Shown: positions 1 through 7,621 of the stretch, piece after piece | Position numbering within the stretch: position 1 is the stretch's first letter | How the letters are laid out: every line of letters starts with the position of its first letter | From: Micromonospora sp. U21 | GTDB taxonomy: Bacteria > Actinomycetota > Actinomycetes > Mycobacteriales > Micromonosporaceae | Direction: 5' to 3' | NCBI RefSeq assembly: GCF_018070045.1 | Contig: NZ_JAGPYK010000003.1 | Span: 62,001 to 126,000 of the forward strand | DNA: 64,000 nt | The notes under the pieces: model-generated | Databases searched by the model: none | Seen by the model: the letters and a program-made list of their open reading frames with translations, nothing else | What the model was told of the DNA's origin: nothing | Translations under genes and position numbers: made by a program

Positions 1-682
1 CCCGGACATGTCGTTCCTCGAGATGCTCGACGTGCTCAACGAGCGGTTGATCCTCGCCGGCGAGGACCCGGTGGCGTTCGACCACGACTGCCGCGAGGGC
101 ATCTGCGGCATGTGTGGCCTGATGATCAACGGTGACGCGCACGGGCCGCAGCGCGGCACCACCGCCTGCCAGCTGCACATGCGGCAGTTCACCGACGGCG
201 AGACGATCGACATCGAGCCGTGGCGCGCCAGCGCCTTCCCGGTGATCAAGGACCTGGTGGTCAACCGGGGTGCCTTCGACAAGATCATCGCTGCCGGTGG
301 CTACATCACCGCCCCGACCGGCAGCGCGCCCGAGGCGCACTCCACCCCGGTGGCCAAGGCCAACGCGGACGCCGCCTTCGAGTCGGCGGCCTGCATCGGC
401 TGCGGCGCGTGTGTCGCCGCCTGCCCGAACGGCTCCGGCATGCTCTTCACCGCCGCCAAGCTCACCCAGCTCTCGCTGCTGCCGCAGGGCCAGCCCGAGC
501 GGTACACCCGGGTGATCGGCATGGTCGACGCGCACGACGAGGCCGGCTTCGGCGGCTGCACCAACGCCGGCGAGTGCACCCCGGCCTGCCCGAAGGGCAT
601 TCCGCTGAACACGATCGGCCGCCTCAACCGCGACTACCTCATGGCCACCTCGAAGCGGGGCGACAACACTCCGGGATCTTGA
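1..682 (+). CDS. sdhB: Succinate dehydrogenase/fumarate reductase iron-sulfur subunit, 5' truncated
   Basis: The electron-transfer subunit of succinate:menaquinone oxidoreductase passes electrons from the flavoprotein through Fe-S clusters to the membrane anchor. The reading frame is open from the left window edge, so the N-terminus is missing and the Met at base 8 is internal. Visible ligands are the [2Fe-2S] motif [10 protein letters not shown] with a later Cys in TTACQ, the [12 protein letters not shown] motif near two thirds, and [14 protein letters not shown] near the C-terminus. The spacing of the last motif is typical of the actinobacterial SdhB form. About 226 residues are present. 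The family assignment is secure; whether succinate oxidation or fumarate reduction dominates cannot be read here. Confidence 0.95.
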   Translation, partial: PDMSFLEMLDVLNERLILAGEDPVAFDHDCREGICGMCGLMINGDAHGPQRGTTACQLHMRQFTDGETIDIEPWRASAFPVIKDLVVNRGAFDKIIAAGGYITAPTGSAPEAHSTPVAKANADAAFESAACIGCGACVAACPNGSGMLFTAAKLTQLSLLPQGQPERYTRVIGMVDAHDEAGFGGCTNAGECTPACPKGIPLNTIGRLNRDYLMATSKRGDNTPGS

Positions 683-713
683 TCCTTGTCGGGCCTCTCC
701 GTGGTCGGGCTTC

Positions 714-787
714 GGGCTGGGGGCGACCGTCCCCGGCTCCGGGCGGTCAGGCTTGATCCCTCCGCCGGGGACGGTCGCCCCCAGCCC
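714..787 (+). repeat. 74-bp palindromic repeat, copy 1
   Basis: The ends are perfect 24-nt inverted repeats (714-737 and 764-787) flanking a 26-nt core. The reverse complement of the whole unit recurs at 1180-1253 with two mismatches. This looks like a small REP- or MITE-like unit, but no transposase gene is visible nearby. Confidence 0.85.
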
Positions 788-841
788 TGACCTGGTCACC
801 GTCCGCGCACCGGTCCCGGTTCTCCCCGAGTACGTGAAAAC

Positions 842-880
842 GCCGCTGGCCGGCACCCCTCGTGGGTGCCGGCCAGCGGC
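842..880. terminator. 17-bp hairpin downstream of sdhB
   Basis: Perfect 17-bp stem (842-858 with 864-880) and a 5-nt loop, followed by tctttcctt and preceded by gaaaa. It is the strongest terminator candidate for the sdh operon and could act in both directions. Confidence 0.75.
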
Positions 881-1179
881 TCTTTCCTTCTGCGCTTGGC
901 GCTGAGGTGGGTCTGTTATTTCGGCGCTGGGCCGACGAGGCAGGCGGCCGACCGGGGCCGCAGGTGCTACGGCTGACCGTCGGAGCGGGAGCGGAGATCA
1001 ACTCCGGCCCCTGGAAATCGGCGTATCCCCACGCCCGGGACACCCCGACGCCCCGCAAACCGAGTTGATCACTAGCCGCCGACAAGGCCATCCAGAGGCG
1101 ACCACGGCACACGAAGAGCCAACCCCCGCACGGGGCAGGCGGGCGGTCCGGCAGGCCCGGACGAACCCGGACCGGCTCG

Positions 1180-1253
1180 GGGCTGGGGGCGAGCGTCCCC
1201 GGCGCAGGGATCAAGCCTGACCGCCCGGAGCCGGGGACGGTCGCCCCCAGCCC
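1180..1253 (-). repeat. 74-bp palindromic repeat, copy 2 (inverted)
   Basis: Reverse complement of the unit at 714-787 with one mismatch in an arm and one in the core. The arms are 1180-1203 and 1230-1253. With copy 1 it encloses a 392-bp segment holding the sdhB-side terminator. Confidence 0.85.
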
Positions 1254-1419
1254 CCACCGCAACCACCGACGAACCGGAACCGAGCCGACCGGACCGGAGC
1301 CGAGCCGAGCCGACCGGAGCGGAACCGGACGATCCCCCGAGGCAGCCGCCCGGGACCGGTTCAAGTGCCGGAGCGCGGGTAGCAGTCCGAGGGACGGCAC
1401 CGGAGAGGGGACGAGCGGC

Positions 1420-2604
1420 ATGAAGGCACTGACCTGGCATGGCAAGCGGGACGTACGGGTCGAAGAGGTCCCGGACCCCCGCATCGAGGACCCGACCGAC
1501 GCGATCATCAAGGTCACCTCGACCGCGATCTGCGGCTCAGACCTGCACCTGTACGAGGTACTGGGACCGTACCTGAAGCCGGGTGACATCCTCGGCCACG
1601 AGCCGATGGGCATCGTCGAGGAGGTCGGCCCGGAAGTGACCCGGCTCAAGCCCGGCGACCGGGTGGTGGTCCCGTTCAACATCTCCTGCGGCAGTTGCTG
1701 GATGTGCCAGCGCCAGCTGTACGCCCAGTGCGAGACCACCCAGGTCGGCAGCGAGGGCAAGGGCGCGGCGCTGTTCGGCTACACCTCGCTCTACGGCTCG
1801 GTCCCCGGCGGGCAGGCCGAGTACCTGCGCGTCCCGCAGGCTCACTTCGGACCGATCACCGTCCCGCAGACCGGCGCCGACGAGCGCTACCTCTACCTTT
1901 CCGACATCCTGCCGACCGCCTGGCAGGCGGTGAAGTACGCGGACACCCCGCCCGGCGGCACCCTGGCGGTGTTCGGTCTGGGCCCGGTCGGCCAGTTCTG
2001 CGCCCGGATCGGCCGCCACCTCGGTGCCGGCCGGGTGATCGGGCTGGACCTGGTGCCCGAGCGGCTGGAGCTGGCCCGCCGGCACGGCATCGAGGTGCTC
2101 GACGTCCGGGAGCTCGACGACGTACCGGGGGCGCTGATCGACCTGGTCGACGGACGCGGCCCGGACGCGGTGATCGACGCCGTCGGCATGGAGGCGCACG
2201 GCTCACCGGCCGGCAAGCTGGCCCACGCCGCCGTCGGACTGCTGCCGGACAAGCTGGCCCGGACGATGACCGACCGGGTCGGCATGGACCGGCTCTCCGT
2301 CCTGCACGCCGCGATCAAGGCGGTCCGCCGCGGCGGCACCGTCTCGCTCTCCGGTGTCTACGGGGGCGAGGCGGACCCGATGCCGCTGATGGAGATGTTC
2401 GACCGGGGCATCCAGCTGCGGATGGGGCAGTGCCACGTGCGTCGGTGGACCGACGAGATCCTGCCGCTGCTCGCCGGCGACGACGACCCGCTGGGCGTGG
2501 AGGACCTGCGGACCCACCGGGTGCCGCTGGCCAGGGCGCCGCAGGCGTACGAGATGTTCCAGAAGAAGGAGGATGGCTGCATCAAGGTCGTGCTCGCTCC
2601 GTGA
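1420..2604 (+). CDS. Zinc-dependent alcohol dehydrogenase (MDR superfamily)
   Basis: A 394-residue medium-chain dehydrogenase that oxidises an alcohol or hydroxymethyl adduct with NAD(P)+ in the cytosol. Catalytic zinc ligands are visible as Cys38 (AICGSDLH) and His60-Glu61 (GHEP). Structural zinc ligands are Cys90, 93, 96 and 104 (CGSCWMCQ...C). A Rossmann motif FGLGPVGQF follows mid-protein. It resembles the formaldehyde/threonine dehydrogenase-like branch common in actinobacteria; the real substrate is unknown. ATG follows gagaggggacgagcggc, a plausible GAGGGG ribosome site. Its TGA overlaps the GTG of the downstream SDR (GTGA), so the two are translationally coupled and probably act on linked substrates. 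Confidence 0.88.
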   Translation: MKALTWHGKRDVRVEEVPDPRIEDPTDAIIKVTSTAICGSDLHLYEVLGPYLKPGDILGHEPMGIVEEVGPEVTRLKPGDRVVVPFNISCGSCWMCQRQLYAQCETTQVGSEGKGAALFGYTSLYGSVPGGQAEYLRVPQAHFGPITVPQTGADERYLYLSDILPTAWQAVKYADTPPGGTLAVFGLGPVGQFCARIGRHLGAGRVIGLDLVPERLELARRHGIEVLDVRELDDVPGALIDLVDGRGPDAVIDAVGMEAHGSPAGKLAHAAVGLLPDKLARTMTDRVGMDRLSVLHAAIKAVRRGGTVSLSGVYGGEADPMPLMEMFDRGIQLRMGQCHVRRWTDEILPLLAGDDDPLGVEDLRTHRVPLARAPQAYEMFQKKEDGCIKVVLAP

Positions 2605-3530
2605 GCCGGGTCGTGGTGATCGCCGGCGCGACCAGCGGGATCGGCCGGGCGACGGCCCGGGCGTTCGCCGAGCGCGGCGACCGCCTCGTCCTCGCCGCCC
2701 GCGCCCCACAGACCCTGGCCGAGGTACGCGAGGAGTGCGCCGACGTCGACGTGCTGACCGTGCCCACCGACGTCACCGAGCCGGGGGCACTGGACGCGCT
2801 CGCGGACGCCGCGACCGACCGGTTCGGCCGCATCGACGTCTGGGTGCACACGGCTGCCGTCATGGCCTACGGGCGCTTCGACGAGCTGCCGGAGCGGGTC
2901 TTCGACCAAGTGGTGCGAACCGATCTGCTGGCCGCCGCCGGCTCGGCGCGGGTGGCGTTGCGGCACTTCCGGGCCACCGGAGCCGGCACCCTGATCCTCA
3001 CCGGCTCGGTGCTCGCGCACATCACCGCGCCGTACATGAGCGCCTACGTGGCCAGCAAGTGGGGGTTGGAGGGGCTGGTCCGGACGGTGCAGCAGGAGCT
3101 GCGCGACAGCCCGCAGATCCGGCTGTGCCTGGTGAACCCGGGCAGCGTGGACACCCCGGTGTACCAGCAGGCGGCGAACTACCTGGGCCGGGTCGGCCGG
3201 CCCCCACCGCCGGTCACCAGCCCGCAGCGGGTGGCCCGGGCCATCGTGGACTGCGTCGACCGGCCCCGCCGGGAGGTCTCGGTGGGCCGGCTGAACGTGC
3301 TGCTGCGAGCCGGCTTCACCGTGCTGCCGGGTGTGTACGACGTCCTGGTCGGACCGTTGATGCGGTTGGCCGGCCTGAGCGGGCGGCCGGTCGACGCGCA
3401 CGACGGCACCGTCTTCGCCCCGAACCCGGCCGGTGAGGCGGTGCGCGGCGGTCATCTGCCTGACCTGCGGCAGTTCGCCCGCAGCGTCCCCGGGCCGGGC
3501 GGCGCCGCGCTGCGCCGGTGGCTCGGGTGA
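2601..3530 (+). CDS. Short-chain dehydrogenase/reductase
   Basis: A 309-residue classical SDR. It has the NAD(P)-binding GATSGIG near the N-terminus, catalytic Ser136 (LTGSVLA) and Tyr149/Lys153 (YVASK). The open frame extends far upstream, but that part is an out-of-frame reading of the alcohol dehydrogenase. The start is placed at GTG 2601, overlapping the preceding stop by 4 nt, because the fold begins right there. The roughly 90 residues after the catalytic core suit the membrane-associated DltE/YqjQ-like SDR group, but no substrate can be assigned. It probably forms a two-gene operon with the zinc dehydrogenase. Confidence 0.85.
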   Translation: MSRVVVIAGATSGIGRATARAFAERGDRLVLAARAPQTLAEVREECADVDVLTVPTDVTEPGALDALADAATDRFGRIDVWVHTAAVMAYGRFDELPERVFDQVVRTDLLAAAGSARVALRHFRATGAGTLILTGSVLAHITAPYMSAYVASKWGLEGLVRTVQQELRDSPQIRLCLVNPGSVDTPVYQQAANYLGRVGRPPPPVTSPQRVARAIVDCVDRPRREVSVGRLNVLLRAGFTVLPGVYDVLVGPLMRLAGLSGRPVDAHDGTVFAPNPAGEAVRGGHLPDLRQFARSVPGPGGAALRRWLG

Positions 3531-3615
3531 GCGGTCGGGGGACCCCTTGTATCGATCAACTCGCCTAGGGTGGTGGTCCGGCACGCGCTCCGGCGCACCA
3601 CGATGGGGGAGACGA

Positions 3616-4626
3616 TTGACCATCCGACTGAACCGCAGGACCGCGCTCGGGCTGGGCACGGTGGCCACCGCCGGTACGGTGCTCGGCGCCGCCGGCCCGG
3701 CGAGCGCCGCCGAGACGACCGAACCGAGCCCGACCACCCCGGCCCGGGCCGCCCGCCGGGTCGCCGCCAGCTACGCGCGGAGCAGCACCGAGGCCGGCGG
3801 CAACTGGCAGGCGTACGTCAGCGTCGCCGACCCGGCCGGCGCGCCCGTGGTCGCGGTGTCGGCCGAGGCGGACCGGCGGATCGAGGCGTACAGCGTCAAC
3901 AAGATCGCGGTCGCCACGGCGGTGCTCGACAAGGTCGACCGGGGGCTGCTCGCCCTGGACCAGCGGGTCGAGGTGACCGCGGCGATCGTCGTACCGGGCG
4001 GTGACGGCATCTTCAGCCTGGACGGCGCGTACCCGAGCAGCGTGACCCTCGGGCACGTGCTGGCCACGCTGCTGACCGTCTCCGACGACACGGCGGTACG
4101 GCTGTGCGGGTCGGTCTGCCCGGCCGCCGAGCTGAACGCCATCCTGGTCGCCAAGGGCTTCCCGAACACCCAGGTCGAGCCGGTGGCCAACCCGAACCGG
4201 TTCTTCCTCGGCACCAGCACCCCCCGCGAGACGCACGACCTGCTGCGCGCCCTGGTCGCCGGCACCCTGCTCTCCCCCGCCTCGACGGCGTTCCTGCTCG
4301 GGCTGCTGCGCGCCCCGGTGGCGTTCACCGACGGCATCCGGCGCACCATGTCCTCGGAGGAGCGGGCCCGGATCGCCACCAAGGCGGGCTGGTTCGCCGA
4401 TGCCCGTCACGAGGCCGGGATCATCTTCGACCGGTCCGGCGCCGCGGTGCTCACCTACGCGCTGTTCGCCGACGGGCAGGCCGACCCGGACGACTTCGGC
4501 GCCACCCACCCGGCGGTGCAGGCTCGGGCCGCCATGGGCCCCCGGTTCCTGGCCGCGGTGGACCGGCTCGCCGGTGCCGGCACGGCGTACCGGGTCGCGG
4601 CCCGGCGGCCCAGCAACGGCGGCTGA
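3616..4626 (+). CDS. Secreted serine hydrolase, class A beta-lactamase-like
   Basis: A 336-residue exported protein of the beta-lactamase/PBP fold. The TTG start at 3616 is chosen because GGGGGAGA lies just upstream and it opens directly into a signal peptide with NRRTALGLG (Tat-like twin Arg), a hydrophobic core and an ASA cleavage site. Active-site boxes are SVNK (Ser93, Lys96), SDD in place of SDN, and KAG in place of KTG near the C-terminus. The SDD and KAG substitutions and the lack of a recognisable omega-loop Glu motif argue against assuming resistance activity. It may be a cell-wall or ester hydrolase. It stands alone, followed by a hairpin. Confidence 0.85.
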   Translation: MTIRLNRRTALGLGTVATAGTVLGAAGPASAAETTEPSPTTPARAARRVAASYARSSTEAGGNWQAYVSVADPAGAPVVAVSAEADRRIEAYSVNKIAVATAVLDKVDRGLLALDQRVEVTAAIVVPGGDGIFSLDGAYPSSVTLGHVLATLLTVSDDTAVRLCGSVCPAAELNAILVAKGFPNTQVEPVANPNRFFLGTSTPRETHDLLRALVAGTLLSPASTAFLLGLLRAPVAFTDGIRRTMSSEERARIATKAGWFADARHEAGIIFDRSGAAVLTYALFADGQADPDDFGATHPAVQARAAMGPRFLAAVDRLAGAGTAYRVAARRPSNGG

Positions 4627-4633
4627 GCACGCG

Positions 4634-4668
4634 ACCGGGCCGGCCGCCGTGGCGGTGGCCGGCCCGGT
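4634..4668. terminator. Hairpin after the serine hydrolase
   Basis: A 12-bp GC-rich stem, accgggccggcc (4634-4645) with ggccggcccggt (4657-4668), just past the stop codon. No T-tract follows, as is usual for actinomycete terminators. Confidence 0.6.
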
Positions 4669-4739
4669 GCGGCGACCGCCGGGGCGCGAGCCGGCCCGGG
4701 TGACTACCGTGTAATGCGGGACACGGCGGAGGGACGGCG

Positions 4740-5885
4740 ATGGCACCAGCGGAACGCACGGACGTCGAACGGTCGCTCGGGCGACGGATGGGTGGCGCCG
4801 CAGGGCTGGCCGCGCTGGCCGGTCTGGCCTGGGTGGCTCGGGACGTGCCGGCGGCACTGGGCGGCCGGCTCGCCGGTGTCCGGGCCGAACGGGCGGCCCG
4901 CTCGCCCCAGTTTCGCGACGGGACCTTCCACAACCAGGCCGGCACCCGCACCATGATCGCCGACCCGGGCCGCAACCTGCTCCGCGAGCTGATCTTCGGC
5001 AAGCAGAAGCGCCGCCCGAGCACCGCGGTGCCGCTGCTGCGTCCGGCCGAGGAGCCGGCCACCACCGGCACCGACCGGGAACTCGGCGTCATCTGGTACG
5101 GCCACGCCTCCGCGCTGGTGGAGATCGAGGGGTACCGGGTGCTCATCGACCCGGTGTGGAGCGAGCGCTGCTCACCGTCGGCCCTGGTCGGGCCCCGCCG
5201 GTTGCACGAACCTCCGGTACGCCTCGACGAGCTGCCCCGACTCGACGCGATCCTCATCTCCCACGACCACTACGACCACCTCGACATGGCCACCGTTCAG
5301 GAACTGGTCGCCCGGCAGCCCGCGCCGTTCATGGTGCCACTCGGGGTGGGGGCACACCTGGACCGGTGGGGCGTACCGGCAGACCGGATCATCGAGCTGG
5401 ACTGGTCGGAGAGTCACCAGATCGGCGGACTGAAGGTCATCGCCACGCCGGCCCAGCACTTCTCCGGCCGGGGGCTGCGCCGTGATGGCACGCTCTGGAG
5501 TTCCTGGGTGATCGAGGGAACGTCCCGCAAGGCCTTCTACACCGGCGACTCCGGCTACTTCGACGGGTACGCGGCAATCGGCGCGGAACATGGGCCGTTC
5601 GACGTGACGCTGATGCAGATCGGCGCGTACGACCGGGCCTGGCCGAGCATCCACATGTTCCCGGAGGAGGCGGTCGACGCCCACCTCGACCTGCGCGGCG
5701 GGCTGTTCATCCCGGTGCACTGGGCGACGTTCAACCTGGCTCTGCACGACTGGTCCGAGCCGGTGAACCGGCTGTGGGCCGAGGCGAAGGCCCGCGACGT
5801 CCGGCTGGCCGTCCCCCGCCCCGGGGAGCGCGTGCTGGTCGACGATCCGCCCGCCGTCGACGGCTGGTGGCAGGCCGTCGCCTGA
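4740..5885 (+). CDS. MBL-fold metal-dependent hydrolase (NAPE-PLD/UlaG-like)
   Basis: A 381-residue metallo-beta-lactamase-fold hydrolase. The dinuclear metal motif HDHYDH (His175, His177, Asp179, His180) is intact, with further conserved blocks YGHASALVEI, TGDSGYFDGY and PVHWATFNL. That pattern fits the N-acylphosphatidylethanolamine phospholipase D-like/UlaG-like branch. A hydrophobic stretch near residues 18-40 (AAGLAALAGLAWVA) may anchor it to the membrane, which would fit a lipid substrate; this is inference. ATG follows gcggaggga at a good distance. A -10-like TACCGT at 4705-4710 suggests its own promoter. Confidence 0.87.
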   Translation: MAPAERTDVERSLGRRMGGAAGLAALAGLAWVARDVPAALGGRLAGVRAERAARSPQFRDGTFHNQAGTRTMIADPGRNLLRELIFGKQKRRPSTAVPLLRPAEEPATTGTDRELGVIWYGHASALVEIEGYRVLIDPVWSERCSPSALVGPRRLHEPPVRLDELPRLDAILISHDHYDHLDMATVQELVARQPAPFMVPLGVGAHLDRWGVPADRIIELDWSESHQIGGLKVIATPAQHFSGRGLRRDGTLWSSWVIEGTSRKAFYTGDSGYFDGYAAIGAEHGPFDVTLMQIGAYDRAWPSIHMFPEEAVDAHLDLRGGLFIPVHWATFNLALHDWSEPVNRLWAEAKARDVRLAVPRPGERVLVDDPPAVDGWWQAVA

Positions 5886-5888
5886 AGA

Positions 5889-5929
5889 AAGGGCCCCTTA
5901 TTGACGCCTGGCGTTAATAAGGGGCCCTT
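5889..5929. terminator. Long hairpin between convergent genes; family-type repeat
   Basis: A 20-nt arm (5889-5908) pairs with 5910-5929 through one G-T wobble, leaving almost no loop, and is followed by cctttc. It contains aagggccccttatt...gacgcc and resembles the hairpin at 34319-34366, so it is probably a dispersed terminator element. It serves the MBL hydrolase and possibly dgt from the other side. Confidence 0.8.
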
Positions 5930-5938
5930 CCTTTCATT

Positions 5939-7450
5939 TCAGAGCACGAAGGCGTCGGTCCAGAGCGCGCCGGAGCGGCCGGAGAGCGCGTCCAGCATGG
6001 CCACCGCCTGGCCGTCGGTGAGCTGCGCGACGAAGTCCACGATGGCCCGCCCCCGGGCACGCCCGATCCGGTCCGGGGTACGCGGGTGCAGCTCCGCCTC
6101 GGCCAGCTCGACCAGGTCGTGCAGCCGCCGGGGCAGCCGGGACTCCTCCTCCGGGTCGAGCAGCCACTCCCAGAGCGCCTCGACCAGGGTGCCCAGCAGC
6201 CGGGCCTGGCCGCGCTGATGCAGAGCGAGGTCGGGACGGGCCAGCACGAACCGGTGGTGGACGAACTTGAGTACCTGCACCTCGTGCCACTGTGCGCAGC
6301 CGAGCAGCACGTACCCCGAGCGCACCGACGGCTGGTCGGTCACCATGATCGCCTCGACGAAGCGGGTGGACCAGCGGGCGGAGAACCGGGCCACGTACTG
6401 CTCGGCCTCGATCGAGCCGTCGAACGGCATCGCCAGCAGCCCGTCGGCCAGCTCCTCCCGGACGTGCTCGACGGCGGCGGCGAACGCGTCGTCGTCGGCG
6501 ATCCAGGCGTCCTTGCGGTGCAGCTGCCGGCGTAGCCGCTCGATCGCCGCACCGGGCCGCCGGGCCGCGGTGGCCAGCGCCGCGTCGGTGATCGCCCGGA
6601 AGTGCCCGCTCTCCCGCTGCCAGGCCATCAGCTCGGCGGAGACCGCGCCCTGCTGGAGCACCCCGACCCGGTAGAAGTCCTCCACGTCGTGGATGGCGTA
6701 CGCGATGTCGTCGGCGGTGTCCATCACGGACGCCTCCACGGTCTGCTGCCAGTCCGGGATGCGGCCGGCGAACGGCTCCCGGGCCTGGCGCAGGTCGTCG
6801 AGCTCGGTGCGGTAGGCGCCGAACTTCGACGAGCCGCTCTCCGCGTCGTCCGGCGGTGGGGTGGCCCCTCGCGGCGGCGGGTCCAGCAGGCGGGGGTGCG
6901 GGTCGGGGTGGTCCAGCCGGGTCCAGGGGTACTTCAGCATCGCCGCGCGGACCGCGGCGGTCAGGTCCAGCCCGGTGGTGGCCGCGCCCCGGATCTCGGT
7001 GCTGGTGACGATCCGGTACGACTGGGCGTTGCCCTCGAAGCCGTCGCTGAGGCCGAGGCGCTGGCGGGCCAGCCGGTCCAGCACCCGCTCCCCCAGGTGC
7101 CCGAACGGCGGGTGGCCGAGGTCGTGGGCCAGCGCGGCGGCCTCCACGACGTCGGGATCGCAGCCGCCGAGCCTGTTCAGCAGGGCACGCCACCGCTCGT
7201 CGGCCGTCAGCCGCTCGGCGATCGCCCGGGCCACCTGGGCGACCTTCAGGCTGTGGGTGAGCCGGTTGTGCACCAGCAGGCCGGACCCGACCGGGCTGAT
7301 CACCTGGGTGACGCCGCCGAGGCGGGCGAAGAACGGCGAGCCGACGATCCGGTCCCGGTCGGCGCGGAACGGGTTGGCCGCGAGGTCGCCCAGGGCCCGG
7401 GCGCTGCCGCCGAAGAGCCGCCGGGCGCGCGGCTCCGCAGCGGTTTCCAT
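5939..7450 (-). CDS. dgt: Deoxyguanosinetriphosphate triphosphohydrolase
   Basis: An HD-domain enzyme that hydrolyses dNTPs to deoxynucleoside and triphosphate in the cytosol. The metal-binding pattern is visible as HNRLTHS followed about 45 residues later by [11 protein letters not shown] (the HD pair near residue 109), then a later conserved Asp in [12 protein letters not shown]. About 503 residues, the usual family size. ATG 7450 is preferred over GTG 7459 because a -10-like TAGCGT lies 7 nt upstream on the minus strand and no ribosome site is present, which suggests a leaderless transcript. It is divergent from tex. Confidence 0.9.
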   Translation of the reverse strand: METAAEPRARRLFGGSARALGDLAANPFRADRDRIVGSPFFARLGGVTQVISPVGSGLLVHNRLTHSLKVAQVARAIAERLTADERWRALLNRLGGCDPDVVEAAALAHDLGHPPFGHLGERVLDRLARQRLGLSDGFEGNAQSYRIVTSTEIRGAATTGLDLTAAVRAAMLKYPWTRLDHPDPHPRLLDPPPRGATPPPDDAESGSSKFGAYRTELDDLRQAREPFAGRIPDWQQTVEASVMDTADDIAYAIHDVEDFYRVGVLQQGAVSAELMAWQRESGHFRAITDAALATAARRPGAAIERLRRQLHRKDAWIADDDAFAAAVEHVREELADGLLAMPFDGSIEAEQYVARFSARWSTRFVEAIMVTDQPSVRSGYVLLGCAQWHEVQVLKFVHHRFVLARPDLALHQRGQARLLGTLVEALWEWLLDPEEESRLPRRLHDLVELAEAELHPRTPDRIGRARGRAIVDFVAQLTDGQAVAMLDALSGRSGALWTDAFVL

Positions 7451-7457
7451 GATCGCC

Positions 7458-7463
7458 ACGCTA
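7458..7463 (-). promoter_or_regulatory. -10-like hexamer for leaderless dgt mRNA
   Basis: TAGCGT on the minus strand ends 7 nt before ATG 7450. This is the spacing expected when transcription starts at the initiation codon, and there is no Shine-Dalgarno sequence. No clear -35 box was found. Confidence 0.45.
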
Positions 7464-7621
7464 GCGCAGGCGCGGCGGGGCCGCCGCCGGGTCGCCCCGG
7501 CCGGGCGCGGCGGTTCAACCCCGCCGGGCGAGACGGATCAGCCCGGCCGGGCGCGGCGACAACGTCCGGCACCGCCCGGCACAATGCAGGCGGTACCCAC
7601 TTCCAAAGGCGGATCGAGATC

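Larger units (their letters stand above)
683..1419. other. Long non-coding interval with repeats and a terminator
   Basis: The 737 bases between sdhB and the alcohol dehydrogenase hold two inverted copies of a 74-bp palindromic element (714-787 and 1180-1253), a strong hairpin at 842-880, and a low-complexity stretch of reiterated accgga/gagccg units around 1276-1330. Open frames here lack recognisable protein features or ribosome sites. I see no RNA gene. Confidence 0.7.

Noticed and set aside
862..1068. Small plus-strand open frame in the repeat-bearing gap
   Set aside because: Starts inside the terminator hairpin, has no ribosome site and no recognisable protein feature.
747..1760. Long minus-strand open frame across the sdhB-adh gap and adh start
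   Set aside because: Low-complexity Arg/Pro/Ser translation without domains. It overlaps the alcohol dehydrogenase antisense and is a GC-rich shadow.
3616..4626. Antibiotic-resistance beta-lactamase call
   Set aside because: SDD and KAG replace SDN and KTG and no omega-loop motif is evident; only a beta-lactamase-like serine hydrolase can be supported.
6602..7621. N-terminal extension of tex by 340 codons
   Set aside because: The extension is antisense to dgt and compositionally biased. Tex homology begins at GTG 7622.
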